Positions 1 through 8,235 are shown, counted from the stretch's first letter. The stretch is 64,000 nt of DNA from GCA-2401735 sp051252095 (GCA_051252095.1 JBPOFK010000010.1:1-64000); one strand, 5' to 3'. Notes: generated by a model not told the origin, from the sequence alone. Translations and numbers: made by a program.

Positions 1-57
1 CGTTAGCGCTGCTATTTTTAGAAGTAGCCTTAGAAGCTGCGCTTGCTTCTGAGCCCG

Positions 58-579
58 TTACTTTGAGTTTTCAAGCACCTTTTTAAGATTCTCTAAACCT
101 GGGCCATATGTGTCTTTTACAAACTTAATAGCAGCTGCTTCATCTTGTCCTTCAGGAATTGGTGGGTTTTGTGGGTAGTAGCGATAAAAGCGATGGAAGT
201 ATCTTACAGTGCTCTCACCTGCACCAGGCCCAGCTTTTACAGAGATGTACGGATTGTAGTTTGTAAATGGACCACCCTCTAGTACTTCAAATTTGATTTT
301 CATAGAATCATCATCAACTTCTTTGATGAGCTCTTTTACTTTGCCACCACTTTTAAGCGACAAGTGTCTAAAAGTGTTATTGCCTTTTTTTTCAATTTTT
401 ACGCTCTCAACGGTTGGTAGCCATTTTTGAACGTTTTCATAATCTTTAACCATTGCCCACACTTTGGCTGGTTCTGCTTTAATCACAATTTTTTCATCAA
501 TTTTTTGTGGTGTTGGGCCGTGAGCTACTGCTGTTAAAGAAAATGCAGCAAGGGCGAATAGTGTTAGAAACTTCTTCAT
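58..579 (-). CDS. mxaD: MxaD-like periplasmic SRPBCC protein
   Basis: The 173-residue protein opens with a signal peptide (hydrophobic core about residues 4-19). After that comes a START/SRPBCC-type fold: the segment EPAKVWAMVKDYENVQKWLP near residue 37 is the usual first helix of the family, followed by alternating strands and a C-terminal helix ending in LENLKKVLENSK. MxaD proteins are about 17 kDa, periplasmic, and help electron transfer from methanol dehydrogenase to its cytochrome in methylotrophs. That role is inferred from length, export signal and the HGPTPQK start of the mature part. No methanol dehydrogenase gene lies in the window. It could be another exported SRPBCC protein. Beyond the stop, positions 1-57 hold an Ala/Ser-rich frame without a start codon. 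Confidence 0.65.
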   Translation of the reverse strand: MKKFLTLFALAAFSLTAVAHGPTPQKIDEKIVIKAEPAKVWAMVKDYENVQKWLPTVESVKIEKKGNNTFRHLSLKSGGKVKELIKEVDDDSMKIKFEVLEGGPFTNYNPYISVKAGPGAGESTVRYFHRFYRYYPQNPPIPEGQDEAAAIKFVKDTYGPGLENLKKVLENSK

Positions 580-732
580 GTATGGTCTCCCAATAATATT
601 TTTTAAATATACCTAAAGCTAGATAGCCGTCTATTATAAATCAAGCAAGTGTTAATTTAAACATTAAATGGCTACTTAGCATACCTGTGCTTCGGTTAAC
701 GTGCTTATAGCTTTTTTGGTTGACTCATTGCG

Positions 733-1701
733 TTAGAGTCCACTGGAGATGAATTGGCCAAATGCACGTGGCTTATCACCAACAGCAATGGTGTTGATTA
801 GCTTATTCGTCTGCGCATCTATGACGCTCACTGTGTTGCTGCCCCAGTTGGCTACTAGCAAGACTTTATTCACCATATCATAATAGATACCTTCTGGTGT
901 ATCGCCTACTTCTATCGTTTCTATCATTTTGTTTTTGGAAATATTAATAACGGAAACACTCTCATCCAACGTGTTTGTCACGTAAAGCGACTTATTGTCT
1001 AAGTCCATTGCAACGCAGTATGGATGATCGCCAACTTCAATGCTTGTTTGCTGCCATGTGCTGGTATTCATTATCGACACGGTATTATCGTAAACATTGA
1101 CGCTGTATAAAGTATTGCCGTCATTGCTCACTGTGAGGCCAAACGGATGTTCTCCAACAGGTGCTCGTTTGAGCACATCGAAACTGTGCGCATCCAATAT
1201 CACAACTTCATTAGAGTCTCTTGCTGCAACATAGAGGAGCTGATTGTCAGGGCTAACAGCGATGCCCGCAGGTGCTTTTTCTACGGTAACTGTTTTTATA
1301 ATTTCGTAAGTCGTTGGATTAATCTTAATCACTTGGTTGCTATACCAGTCTGCTACATAAAGCGTTTTATTATCGGGGGAAACAGCTATCCCCACAGGCG
1401 AACCATGCACTGGAATTTGATGAATCGCTTCATTAGATCGTGTATCAATGACAGTTATCATTGCACTTTCTACATTTGTGACAAAAGCGCGATTTATAAT
1501 ATTTGCAACAGCAATGCCCACTGGTGCTTTATCTACCTTAATGGTGTGCGTCACTTTTTGTTGTTTAATGTCAATGACGGAGACTGTGTCATCCCCTTGG
1601 TTGGTAATGTAGGCGAAGCTACTTTTTGGGGCTTCGACTGCACAGGATGCAAGTGTGATACATAGCAGGTAATTGAATAATGATCGAAAAAGAAAATGCA
1701 T
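733..1701 (-). CDS. YVTN-family beta-propeller lipoprotein
   Basis: This 322-residue protein begins with a hydrophobic leader ending in the lipobox-like LASC, so it is probably lipid-anchored at Cys20. The rest is about seven repeats of roughly 42 residues with the pattern YVTN/YVAD...NTVSVIDT...I.VG..P.GIAVS, typical of surface or periplasmic seven-bladed propellers. Examples are YITNQGDDTVSVID, YVADWYSNQVIKIN, YVTNTLDESVSVIN and VANWGSNTVSVIDA. Such proteins are often found beside redox or PQQ-linked genes, and here the mxaD-like gene lies just downstream on the same strand. The ligand is unknown. The antisense frame over the repeats is a shadow. Confidence 0.8.
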   Translation of the reverse strand: MHFLFRSLFNYLLCITLASCAVEAPKSSFAYITNQGDDTVSVIDIKQQKVTHTIKVDKAPVGIAVANIINRAFVTNVESAMITVIDTRSNEAIHQIPVHGSPVGIAVSPDNKTLYVADWYSNQVIKINPTTYEIIKTVTVEKAPAGIAVSPDNQLLYVAARDSNEVVILDAHSFDVLKRAPVGEHPFGLTVSNDGNTLYSVNVYDNTVSIMNTSTWQQTSIEVGDHPYCVAMDLDNKSLYVTNTLDESVSVINISKNKMIETIEVGDTPEGIYYDMVNKVLLVANWGSNTVSVIDAQTNKLINTIAVGDKPRAFGQFISSGL

Positions 1702-1809
1702 TGTTACTCCTTTAATTTCACATTATTACATTTTAAATGTCTACCACTACTTTCATTAGCGGCTAAAGTATGAAAAAATCATAGTTAAATATTATATGGT
1801 AGTACAACT

Positions 1810-2397
1810 ATGTTAGATCGTGACGGGTTTCGTCCGAATGTGGGTATTATTTTGTGTAACACACAAAATAAAGTGTTTTGGGGTAAGCGTATTCGAGAGC
1901 ACGCTTGGCAGTTTCCACAAGGCGGTATTGACCATGGCGAAAGCCCTGAGGTGGCCATGTACCGTGAATTGATGGAAGAGGTAGGCTTGCGACCTGAGCA
2001 TGTTGAGATTTTGGGGCGTACACGAGATTGGCTACGATATGAAGTGCCTAGCCATTGGATTAAGCGTGAATGGCGCAGTAGTTATCGCGGTCAAAAACAA
2101 ATCTGGTTTTTGCTTAGATTGGTCGGCAGAGATAGCGATGTTTCATTAAGAGCGACACCACATCCAGAGTTTGATGCATGGCGATGGAGTGACTATTGGG
2201 TGCCGCTAGAAGACGTGGTTGAGTTTAAACGCGAGGTTTATAAGATGGCACTCAATGAGTTGGCTGTGTTCTTGCACCAAAAACAAAAGCGTTCACGCCA
2301 GCATTTAGCCAAGAGCAAAACAAAGAAAGCGCAGATGGAGCAAGGTGTTGCAAAGTCAACTTCTTCAGCAACATCGAAAACAGAAAATTTGCTTTAA
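1810..2397 (+). CDS. rppH: RNA pyrophosphohydrolase (Nudix)
   Basis: RppH removes pyrophosphate from the 5' end of triphosphorylated mRNA and so starts RNase E-dependent decay in the cytoplasm. The start MLDRDGFRPNVGIILCN and the Nudix box at residues 38-60 (GGIDHGE then REL-EEVGL) match the RppH/NudH type, as does the length of 195 residues. The C-terminal 35 residues are a basic, low-complexity tail (KQKRSRQ, KTKKAQ) that is often variable in betaproteobacteria. The stop codon overlaps the stop of the convergent psd gene by four bases, so the two transcripts share 3' ends. Confidence 0.93.
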   Translation: MLDRDGFRPNVGIILCNTQNKVFWGKRIREHAWQFPQGGIDHGESPEVAMYRELMEEVGLRPEHVEILGRTRDWLRYEVPSHWIKREWRSSYRGQKQIWFLLRLVGRDSDVSLRATPHPEFDAWRWSDYWVPLEDVVEFKREVYKMALNELAVFLHQKQKRSRQHLAKSKTKKAQMEQGVAKSTSSATSKTENLL

Positions 2398-3239
2398 ACG
2401 CGTTTATTACCCATTGCTTCGCCTAATTGAACAGAACCTGCTGGATGCCAGCTGGTATTAAACGACAATGTTTCTTTTTCAAATAGCATCACGACGGTAG
2501 AGCCTAGTAAGAAGCGGCCCATTTCTGCGCCTTTTTTTAGTAGAATTTCCTCATTCTTGTAATCCCATTGGCGAATATCATGACTTCTTGGTGGATTGAC
2601 GATGCCATGCCATATGGTAGACATGCTACCAACGATAGTCGCGCCAACTAAGACCATCATAAAAGTGCCATGTGTATTGGAATCAAACTCACAAACAACG
2701 CGCTCATTCCGCGCAAAAAGATTAGGGACATTTGCTGCTGTAATCGGGTTGACTGAAAATAAATCGCCTGGCACATAAGTCATGCTTATGAGCTTGCCAT
2801 CACAAGGCATGTGAATACGGTGATAATCTTTAGGGCTTAAGTACAAGCAGGCAAAGCTACCATCTTGGAATTTGCTGGCGAGTGAAGTGTTGCCGGCAAG
2901 CAATTCAAGCGTTGAGTATGCGTGTCCTTTCGCTTGAAAGATTTGATCTATATGAATATCACCAAATTGGCTGATGGCACCATCGACTGGACAGATAAAA
3001 TCTGCGCTGCAAATAGGTCTAGCATCGTCTTTAAGGATGCGTGTAAAAAAGTCATTAAACGTTTTGTAGCTATTGATATTAGGATTGGCTGCTTCACTCA
3101 TGTTGACTTGATAGCGCTGCACAAACCACTTGATGACAGACGTAGTTAGAAAGCCGCATTGCTTATTCGCAAGTAGACCAGCCAGTCTGGTGATGGTTTT
3201 TTTTGGTGCAAGGTGTTGTAAGAGTATGGATAGCTTCAA
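2394..3239 (-). CDS. psd: Phosphatidylserine decarboxylase proenzyme
   Basis: Psd makes phosphatidylethanolamine from phosphatidylserine at the inner membrane. The protein has 281 residues, like the E. coli-type enzyme. The self-cleavage site LGST, which generates the pyruvoyl group, is seen in GRFLLGSTVVMLF near residue 247. Other family signatures include FFTR near residue 66, PVDG near 84, YHRIHMP near 139 and HGTFMMVLVGA near 190. It is transcribed toward rppH with a four-base overlap of stop codons, and is separated from ilvC by a bidirectional terminator. Confidence 0.95.
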   Translation of the reverse strand: MKLSILLQHLAPKKTITRLAGLLANKQCGFLTTSVIKWFVQRYQVNMSEAANPNINSYKTFNDFFTRILKDDARPICSADFICPVDGAISQFGDIHIDQIFQAKGHAYSTLELLAGNTSLASKFQDGSFACLYLSPKDYHRIHMPCDGKLISMTYVPGDLFSVNPITAANVPNLFARNERVVCEFDSNTHGTFMMVLVGATIVGSMSTIWHGIVNPPRSHDIRQWDYKNEEILLKKGAEMGRFLLGSTVVMLFEKETLSFNTSWHPAGSVQLGEAMGNKRV

Positions 3240-3294
3240 TGCAGTCTTTCAAATAGTCATTTTTAATGGAACGTATTTTACTAAATTTAGGTAT

Positions 3295-3330
3295 TAAAAA
3301 AGCACAGCGTGAGAACCTGCTGTGCTTTTT
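3295..3330. terminator. Bidirectional Rho-independent terminator after ilvC
   Basis: An 8-bp stem AGCACAGC (3301-3308) / GCTGTGCT (3319-3326) with a 10-nt loop is flanked by six A on the left and five T on the right. It can therefore stop transcription from either side. It lies 16 bp beyond the ilvC stop and mainly ends the ilv operon on the minus strand. Confidence 0.85.
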
Positions 3331-3345
3331 ATGCATGTTTGATGA

Positions 3346-4362
3346 TTAGTTTTTAGCTTTATCAACAATCTTGTTTGCAGCAATAGACGGAATCATCGCA
3401 CGTAGTTTTGCGCCTGTAATCTCAATTTGGTGCGCTGCGTTATTACGGCGGCGTGCTGTCATTGAAGGATAGTTTGCGGCACCTTCGCTGATGAACATTT
3501 TTGCATATTCACCAGATTGGATGCGTTTGAGTGCATTACGCATAGCTTCACGGGATTGTTCGTTGATGACTTCTGGGCCCGTTACGTACTCACCGTATTC
3601 TGCATTGTTGGAGATAGAGTAGTTCATATCAGCAATACCGCCTTCAAACATTAAGTCAACAATGAGTTTCAATTCATGTAGGCATTCAAAATAAGCCATC
3701 TCAGGCGCATAACCTGCTTCTACTAATGTTTCGAAACCCATTTTAACCAGCTCTACTGCTCCACCACATAATACAGCTTGTTCGCCGAATAAGTCTGTTT
3801 CAGTCTCATCTTTAAATGTTGTTTCGATAATACCGGTACGTCCACCGCCAACGCCCATGGCATATGAAAGTGCTAACTCTTTGGCATTACCTGAAGTATT
3901 TTGGTAAATTGCAATTAAATCTGGAATGCCACTGCCACGGACGAACTCGGTACGCACAGTGTGGCCAGGTGCTTTTGGCGCAATCATAATAACATCCATA
4001 TCTGCGCGTGGTACCACTTGGTTGTAGTGGATAGCAAAGCCATGCGCGAATGCTAGTGTGCCACCTTGTTTAAGGTTAGGCTCAATCACTTCTTGGTAGA
4101 GTGATTTTTGGAATTCGTCAGGTGTTAAAATCATGACGACATCGGCGCTTTTAATCGCATCGACTGTTTCTGCAACTTTTAAACCTTCATTTTCAGCTTT
4201 TTTCCAAGAGCCAGATCCTTTACGGAGGCCAACTGTGACATCTACGCCTGAGTCTTTAAGGTTTAGCGCATGTGCGTGACCTTGAGAGCCATATCCAATA
4301 ATAGCAACTTTTTTACTTTTAATAATGCTTAGGTCAGCGTCTTTGTCGTAATAAACTTTCAT
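3346..4362 (-). CDS. ilvC: Ketol-acid reductoisomerase (NADP+)
   Basis: IlvC converts acetolactate or acetohydroxybutyrate into the dihydroxy acids of valine and isoleucine synthesis, using NADPH and Mg2+. At 338 residues it is a short class I enzyme. The nucleotide-binding motif VAIIGYGSQGHAHALNL lies at residues 18-34, and the metal-binding part includes DLFGEQAVLCGG near residue 190 and the E-x-x-H-E helix AYFECLHELKLIVDLM near 223. It is the last gene of the ilvB-ilvN-ilvC cluster, 35 bp after ilvN, and is followed by a strong terminator. Confidence 0.97.
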   Translation of the reverse strand: MKVYYDKDADLSIIKSKKVAIIGYGSQGHAHALNLKDSGVDVTVGLRKGSGSWKKAENEGLKVAETVDAIKSADVVMILTPDEFQKSLYQEVIEPNLKQGGTLAFAHGFAIHYNQVVPRADMDVIMIAPKAPGHTVRTEFVRGSGIPDLIAIYQNTSGNAKELALSYAMGVGGGRTGIIETTFKDETETDLFGEQAVLCGGAVELVKMGFETLVEAGYAPEMAYFECLHELKLIVDLMFEGGIADMNYSISNNAEYGEYVTGPEVINEQSREAMRNALKRIQSGEYAKMFISEGAANYPSMTARRRNNAAHQIEITGAKLRAMIPSIAANKIVDKAKN

Positions 4363-4397
4363 TTTATTTGCCTTTCAATACAAATACTTATACTTAG

Positions 4398-4889
4398 TTA
4401 TAGTTTTAGAATTCTATCGCCACGGCCTATGCCAGAAGCGCCAGTGCGGACTGTTTCTAGGATTGCGCTTTTATCCAAGCTTTCGATAAAAGCATCCAGT
4501 TTGTGGCCTGAGCCTGTTAGTTCAATCGTAAAGCTGCCATCGGTGACATCAATAATTCTGCCTCTGAAAATATCACACATTCGCTTCATTTCTTCTCGAT
4601 GACCATGCGAAGCTTTGACTTTAATTAGCATCAATTCACGCTCGATATGCTTGCCATCATTTAAGTCCAGTACCTTGACGACATCAATCAGCTTATTCAG
4701 CTGTTTGATAATTTGCTCAATTATCGCATCATTGCCACTTGTTACAATTGTCATGCGGGAGAGTGTCGAATCTTCAGTGGTTGCAACTGTTAATGATTCA
4801 ATATTGTACCCACGAGCCGAAAATAAGCCTGCTACGCGTGATAATGCACCCGGTTCGTTTTCCATTAAGATTGAAATGATATGCCGCAT
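4398..4889 (-). CDS. ilvN: Acetolactate synthase regulatory subunit
   Basis: This 163-residue protein is the regulatory subunit (IlvH/IlvN type) that gives acetolactate synthase valine sensitivity and full activity. The N-terminal ACT domain starts MRHIISILMENEPGALSRVA and continues with GLFSARGYNIESLTV. The C-terminal half carries the usual segment FRGRIIDVT near residue 107. Its length equals that of E. coli IlvH. Its ATG shares one base with the ilvB stop codon (TAATG), so translation of the two subunits is probably coupled. Confidence 0.95.
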   Translation of the reverse strand: MRHIISILMENEPGALSRVAGLFSARGYNIESLTVATTEDSTLSRMTIVTSGNDAIIEQIIKQLNKLIDVVKVLDLNDGKHIERELMLIKVKASHGHREEMKRMCDIFRGRIIDVTDGSFTIELTGSGHKLDAFIESLDKSAILETVRTGASGIGRGDRILKL

Positions 4890-6646
4890 TATGAGTTCTT
4901 TCCTGTAATCATTTCAGACAAACCTTTTCCATTAGGAACCATAGGGAACACATTTTCAGATTGGTCTGTTATAAAGTCCATAAAGACAAGCTTGTCTTTT
5001 AATTCAGGGCTAAACGCTTCTTTCAGAGCGCCTTCAACATCAGCTGGATCCGTAATGCGCATGCCAACATGACCATAAGCTTCAGCTACTTTTACAAAAT
5101 CTGGCAACGCATCCATATAGGACTCTGAGTAACGATTCTCGTAAAAAAACTCTTGCCACTGCCTTACCATGCCCATGTAACGGTTATTTAACGTAATGAC
5201 CTTTATTGGCAAATGAAACTGCTTACATGTGGATAATTCCTGAATACACATTTGGATTGACGCTTCACCAGTGATACATGCAACCTGAGCATCAGGATAA
5301 GCCAGTTGAACGCCCATTGCGTAGGGCAAGCCTACTCCCATCGTACCTAGGCCACCTGAGTTGATCCAGCGCCGTGGTTTGTTAAAAGGATAGTACTGTG
5401 CTGCCCACATTTGATGCTGCCCTACATCCGATGTGATATAAGCCTCACCATTGGTCACTTGGTGTAGGGTTCTGATGACTTGCTGGGGCTTAATGAGTTT
5501 GTCATCCAACGCAAAATCTGAATAGCGTTTATCGCGCCACTCTTCAATTTGGTTCAACCAAGCGGTTAATGCTGTAGTATTTTGGGCAGGTTTTTCTGTG
5601 CGAACTAATGCGTTCATGTCCGATAAGACAGACTTTACATCGCCGACAATAGGCACATCAATCTTCACGCGCTTAGAAATTGAAGAAGGATCAATATCAA
5701 TATGAATGATAGTGCGTGGCCGACTTAAAAAGTGCTCAGGATTGCCTATTACGCGATCATCAAAACGTGCGCCAACGGCCAAAAGCACATCGCATTCTTG
5801 CATGGCCATATTGGCTTCATAGGTGCCATGCATGCCAAGCATCCCTAAGGATTGTTTGTCCTCAGCAGGGTAGCCACCTAAGCCCATTAGCGTGCTAGTA
5901 GTAGGCAAGCCTAATGACTTGATGAACTGTGTCAATTCTGCTGATGCGTTACCTAAAACAACACCGCCACCAGTGTAAACCATTGGCCGCTTAGCTTCTG
6001 CAATCAGTTTAAGTGCTTTTTTAATCTGCCCTGAGTGCCCTTTGGTGATAGGGTTGTAAGAACGCATTTCTACTTTTTTCGGATACTCAAATTCACTTAG
6101 TGTTGCTGTGATGTCTTTTGGTATATCAACAAGTACTGGGCCTGGTCGACCTGTAGCCGCTACATGAAAAGCTTTTTTCATGACAGGTGCAATGTCATGA
6201 ATATCTTTAATCAAAAAGTTATGTTTCACGCATGGGCGTGTAATGCCAACGGTATCACATTCTTGAAAAGCATCTTCGCCAATTGCATAGGTTGGTACTT
6301 GCCCACTAATAATGACCATTGGAATAGAATCCATGTAGGCAGTAGCAATCCCAGTTACCGCATTGGTGGCACCTGGCCCTGATGTTACCAGTGCGACACC
6401 CACTTTACCTGTGGCGCGTGAGTATGCATCTGCCGCATGTAAGGCTGCCTGCTCATGGCGCACCAAAATGTGTTTGAATTGATTTTGTTGGTAAATGGCG
6501 TCATAGATGTTGAGCACGGCACCGCCAGGATAGCCAAAAACAAATTCGACTTTTTCCTCATGCAGGCACTTAATTAGAATCTCTGCCCCTGTAAATTGGG
6601 TCAAGATTTCTTGTTGCTGGCTTTCGGTTGGGGGAGCTTGATTCAT
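4889..6646 (-). CDS. ilvB: Acetolactate synthase catalytic subunit
   Basis: This 585-residue thiamine-diphosphate enzyme condenses pyruvate with pyruvate or 2-oxobutyrate, the first committed step of branched-chain amino acid synthesis. The N-terminal Pyr domain carries VFGYPGGAVLNIYDA near residue 37 and the catalytic glutamate in LVRHEQAALHAADAY. The central FAD/nucleotide-binding part follows. The C-terminal PP domain carries GDG-like GEASIQMCIQEL, ending in NNRYMGMVRQWQ, which binds ThDP-Mg2+. It is first in the ilvBNC cluster. The label ilvI is also used. The 110 bp upstream contain no obvious leader peptide. Confidence 0.96.
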   Translation of the reverse strand: MNQAPPTESQQQEILTQFTGAEILIKCLHEEKVEFVFGYPGGAVLNIYDAIYQQNQFKHILVRHEQAALHAADAYSRATGKVGVALVTSGPGATNAVTGIATAYMDSIPMVIISGQVPTYAIGEDAFQECDTVGITRPCVKHNFLIKDIHDIAPVMKKAFHVAATGRPGPVLVDIPKDITATLSEFEYPKKVEMRSYNPITKGHSGQIKKALKLIAEAKRPMVYTGGGVVLGNASAELTQFIKSLGLPTTSTLMGLGGYPAEDKQSLGMLGMHGTYEANMAMQECDVLLAVGARFDDRVIGNPEHFLSRPRTIIHIDIDPSSISKRVKIDVPIVGDVKSVLSDMNALVRTEKPAQNTTALTAWLNQIEEWRDKRYSDFALDDKLIKPQQVIRTLHQVTNGEAYITSDVGQHQMWAAQYYPFNKPRRWINSGGLGTMGVGLPYAMGVQLAYPDAQVACITGEASIQMCIQELSTCKQFHLPIKVITLNNRYMGMVRQWQEFFYENRYSESYMDALPDFVKVAEAYGHVGMRITDPADVEGALKEAFSPELKDKLVFMDFITDQSENVFPMVPNGKGLSEMITGKNS

Positions 6647-6754
6647 AAATCTCTTATAGTTTTAGCTGTTTTATACGAACCCTACACAATAACGGTTTGG
6701 ACATATTTGGTCAAGATGCTAAAAGGCTGTAATTTGGAGAGGGAAAATCAACGG

Positions 6755-6785
6755 TTGACATTGTAAATGATAATCATTATCATTT
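6755..6785 (+). promoter_or_regulatory. Fur-box promoter in front of the iron island
   Basis: A near-perfect 21-bp Fur box, AAATGATAATCATTATCATT plus T, covers 6765-6785. It overlaps a good sigma-70 promoter: TTGACA at 6755-6760, a 17-bp spacer and TATCAT at 6778-6783. Fur bound here would cover the -10 region, so genes starting at 6817 should be on only when iron is low. The match is read directly; Fur control is inference. Confidence 0.88.
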
Positions 6786-6816
6786 ATTTCAATACAGTGA
6801 CACGAGGTCTAATATC

Positions 6817-7023
6817 ATGAGCAGAGTTAAAGTAATGGGTAGGGCAACAGCACCAGGCAATGAGCAATATAAAGTAGTCTATAACCAATACCAAGATACA
6901 GTGGTTTTAGAGCTTGGTGATACTTCTTTAAAGTTAAACGCTGTGAATTTTATGCTAATGAACGAGATGGTGCGCAAAGCTGCGGCAAGATTAGTGATGC
7001 AAACAGAAGCAAATATAAAATAA
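6817..7023 (+). CDS. Small unknown protein, first gene of Fur-controlled unit
   Basis: I do not recognise this 68-residue soluble protein. It has no signal peptide, cysteine or membrane segment. The core VVLELGDTSLKLNAVNFMLM followed by a helix (NEMVRKAAARLVM) aligns along its length with the 80-residue protein at 8438-8680 (VVELEIGPVSIRLQAQDLEL, then LIQEADTRL), so the two are paralogs. The ATG follows a GAGG ribosome binding site and lies 32 bp after a strong Fur box. A second Fur box comes right after its stop, so it may be transcribed alone or with the next genes. A role in the low-iron response is inferred only from position. Confidence 0.75.
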   Translation: MSRVKVMGRATAPGNEQYKVVYNQYQDTVVLELGDTSLKLNAVNFMLMNEMVRKAAARLVMQTEANIK

Positions 7024-7036
7024 GTCTTTACATTTG

Positions 7037-7057
7037 TAATGCGAATCATTATCATTT
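7037..7057 (+). promoter_or_regulatory. Second Fur box
   Basis: The sequence TAATGCGAATCATTATCATT plus T matches the right half of the Fur consensus exactly and the left half with two changes. It lies 14 bp after the stop of the first small gene and 40 bp before the next start, so it could control a second transcript carrying the 95-residue protein and the S4 paralog. Confidence 0.75.
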
Positions 7058-7096
7058 GTATTAATGTATTTTGTATTAATATGAAAAGTGCAAACA

Positions 7097-7384
7097 ATGA
7101 ATCAAGAAACAATGTTAAAGCCAACGTACGATCCTGAGTTGCCGACTGCTCAAGATGTATTGACTGCTATATCTTGCGTTGCAACACAATATGCAATGAA
7201 CCCATCATTAAATTTGGCTAAGACGGCGTTAAACCTAGCTAATAACTTAAACGCGCCAGAATATACAGATATAGCATCAGTTAAAGAAGTGGCGCAACGA
7301 TTAACAATGCAGTGGGATTGTGTTGTAGAAGAATATTTGTTCATTGAAGCAAGTGTGATGTCACAGCGAACAGCGCTTCAATAA
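7097..7384 (+). CDS. Unknown 95-residue helical protein
   Basis: This product is not recognised. The ATG at 7097 (MNQETMLKPTYDPELP) is preferred over the GTG three codons earlier. The protein appears all-helical and soluble: helices run through AQDVLTAISCVATQYAMN, LAKTALNLANNL and VKEVAQRLTMQWDCVVEEYL. It has two cysteines (in AISCVA and WDCVV) and no known metal motif. It lies between a Fur box and the S4 paralog, 27 bp upstream of the latter, so it is probably co-transcribed and iron-repressed. Function is unknown. Confidence 0.65.
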   Translation: MNQETMLKPTYDPELPTAQDVLTAISCVATQYAMNPSLNLAKTALNLANNLNAPEYTDIASVKEVAQRLTMQWDCVVEEYLFIEASVMSQRTALQ

Positions 7385-7411
7385 TTTGAATGCAATTGAA
7401 TAGAGAATGAA

Positions 7412-8029
7412 ATGTCGAGATTAACTGGACCAAGAGTAAAAATAATGCGTGCGCTAGGAGTGGACTTGCCTGGCTTATCACGTAAGAGTATGGAGGCGAG
7501 GGCATTCCCGCCAGGGCAACATGGGAACAAAGCATCGCGCAAACGGCGCTCTGATTTTGGCGTGAAGTTAATAGAAAAACAGAAAGTTCGTTTTAACTAT
7601 GGATTAACAGAAACACAAATGAGACGCCAGATAGTAGATGCCCGTAAAGGTAAAGAGCCAACAGGTGAGCATTTAATACAGTTGCTAGAAAGGCGTTTGG
7701 ATAATGTTGTATTTCGCGCAGGGTTTGCGCCTACCATTGTTTCAGCGAGACAGTTGGTCAGTCATGGGCATTTGTTGTTAAATGGAAAGCGCGTCAATAT
7801 TCCATCAATGCGCCTCAAAATAGGTGATGAAGTAGCGGTGAGAGTGAATAGCAAAAACATACCTATTATTGTAGAAACCTTAAAAGAGCCAGCGCTAGAC
7901 CGACCTGAATGGATAGTCTGGGATGATCAGACAAGGCAAGCAAAAATAAGTCATTATCCGTCCATAGAGGACGTGCCGTATCCTGTGGATTTGCAATTAG
8001 TCGTCGAGTTTTATGCTAATCGTGTTTAA
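7412..8029 (+). CDS. rpsD: Cysteine-free paralog of ribosomal protein S4
   Basis: This 205-residue protein is a full-length uS4: MSRLTGPRVKIMRALGVDLP at the N terminus, APPGQHG-like AFPPGQHGNKASRKRRSDFG at 32-50, EKQKVRFNYGL, then the S4 RNA-binding domain with ERRLDNVVFRAGFAPTI near residue 90 and ARQLVSHGHLLLNGKRVNIP near 112. S4 normally binds 16S rRNA and nucleates 30S assembly. Unlike the usual betaproteobacterial S4, which has four N-terminal cysteines, this copy contains no cysteine. It is also outside the alpha operon (no rpsK, rpoA or rplQ nearby) and sits behind two Fur boxes among iron-uptake genes. It is therefore most likely a second, conditional S4. The standard copy must lie outside the window. 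Confidence 0.9.
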   Translation: MSRLTGPRVKIMRALGVDLPGLSRKSMEARAFPPGQHGNKASRKRRSDFGVKLIEKQKVRFNYGLTETQMRRQIVDARKGKEPTGEHLIQLLERRLDNVVFRAGFAPTIVSARQLVSHGHLLLNGKRVNIPSMRLKIGDEVAVRVNSKNIPIIVETLKEPALDRPEWIVWDDQTRQAKISHYPSIEDVPYPVDLQLVVEFYANRV

Positions 8030-8055
8030 AGCATGTGCACACATAGCAAAGAATT

Positions 8056-8126
8056 TAAGGTGTCCTAACTCACCTTAGATGTAGTAAATGCATAGCAATA
8101 TGCATCTCCTTGATCGTGAACGATCA
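8056..8126 (+). other. Three consecutive inverted repeats after the S4 paralog
   Basis: The 200-bp gap between the S4 paralog and hemP contains three perfect small hairpins in a row. They are TAAGGTG/CACCTTA (8056-8077), ATGCAT/ATGCAT (8088-8105) and TGATCGT-GA-ACGATCA (8111-8126). None is followed by a T run, so they do not look like a standard terminator. They could protect a processed 3' end or bind a regulator. Confidence 0.5.
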
Positions 8127-8235
8127 TTTAAGTCGCATTCATTAAGTTGATGTAAGTCGGCTATTTTTTGATAAATAAGTTTTTCAGCTACGAATAGTTA
8201 TGAGTGTGAATCGCTGTTAAGTTGAGGTGAAGTTA

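Noticed and set aside
1147..1665. A 172-residue plus-strand frame over the YVTN protein gene
   Set aside because: It is the mirror of the repeat structure on the other strand; it has no ribosome site, and its composition is rich in Cys, His and Asn as in antisense shadows.
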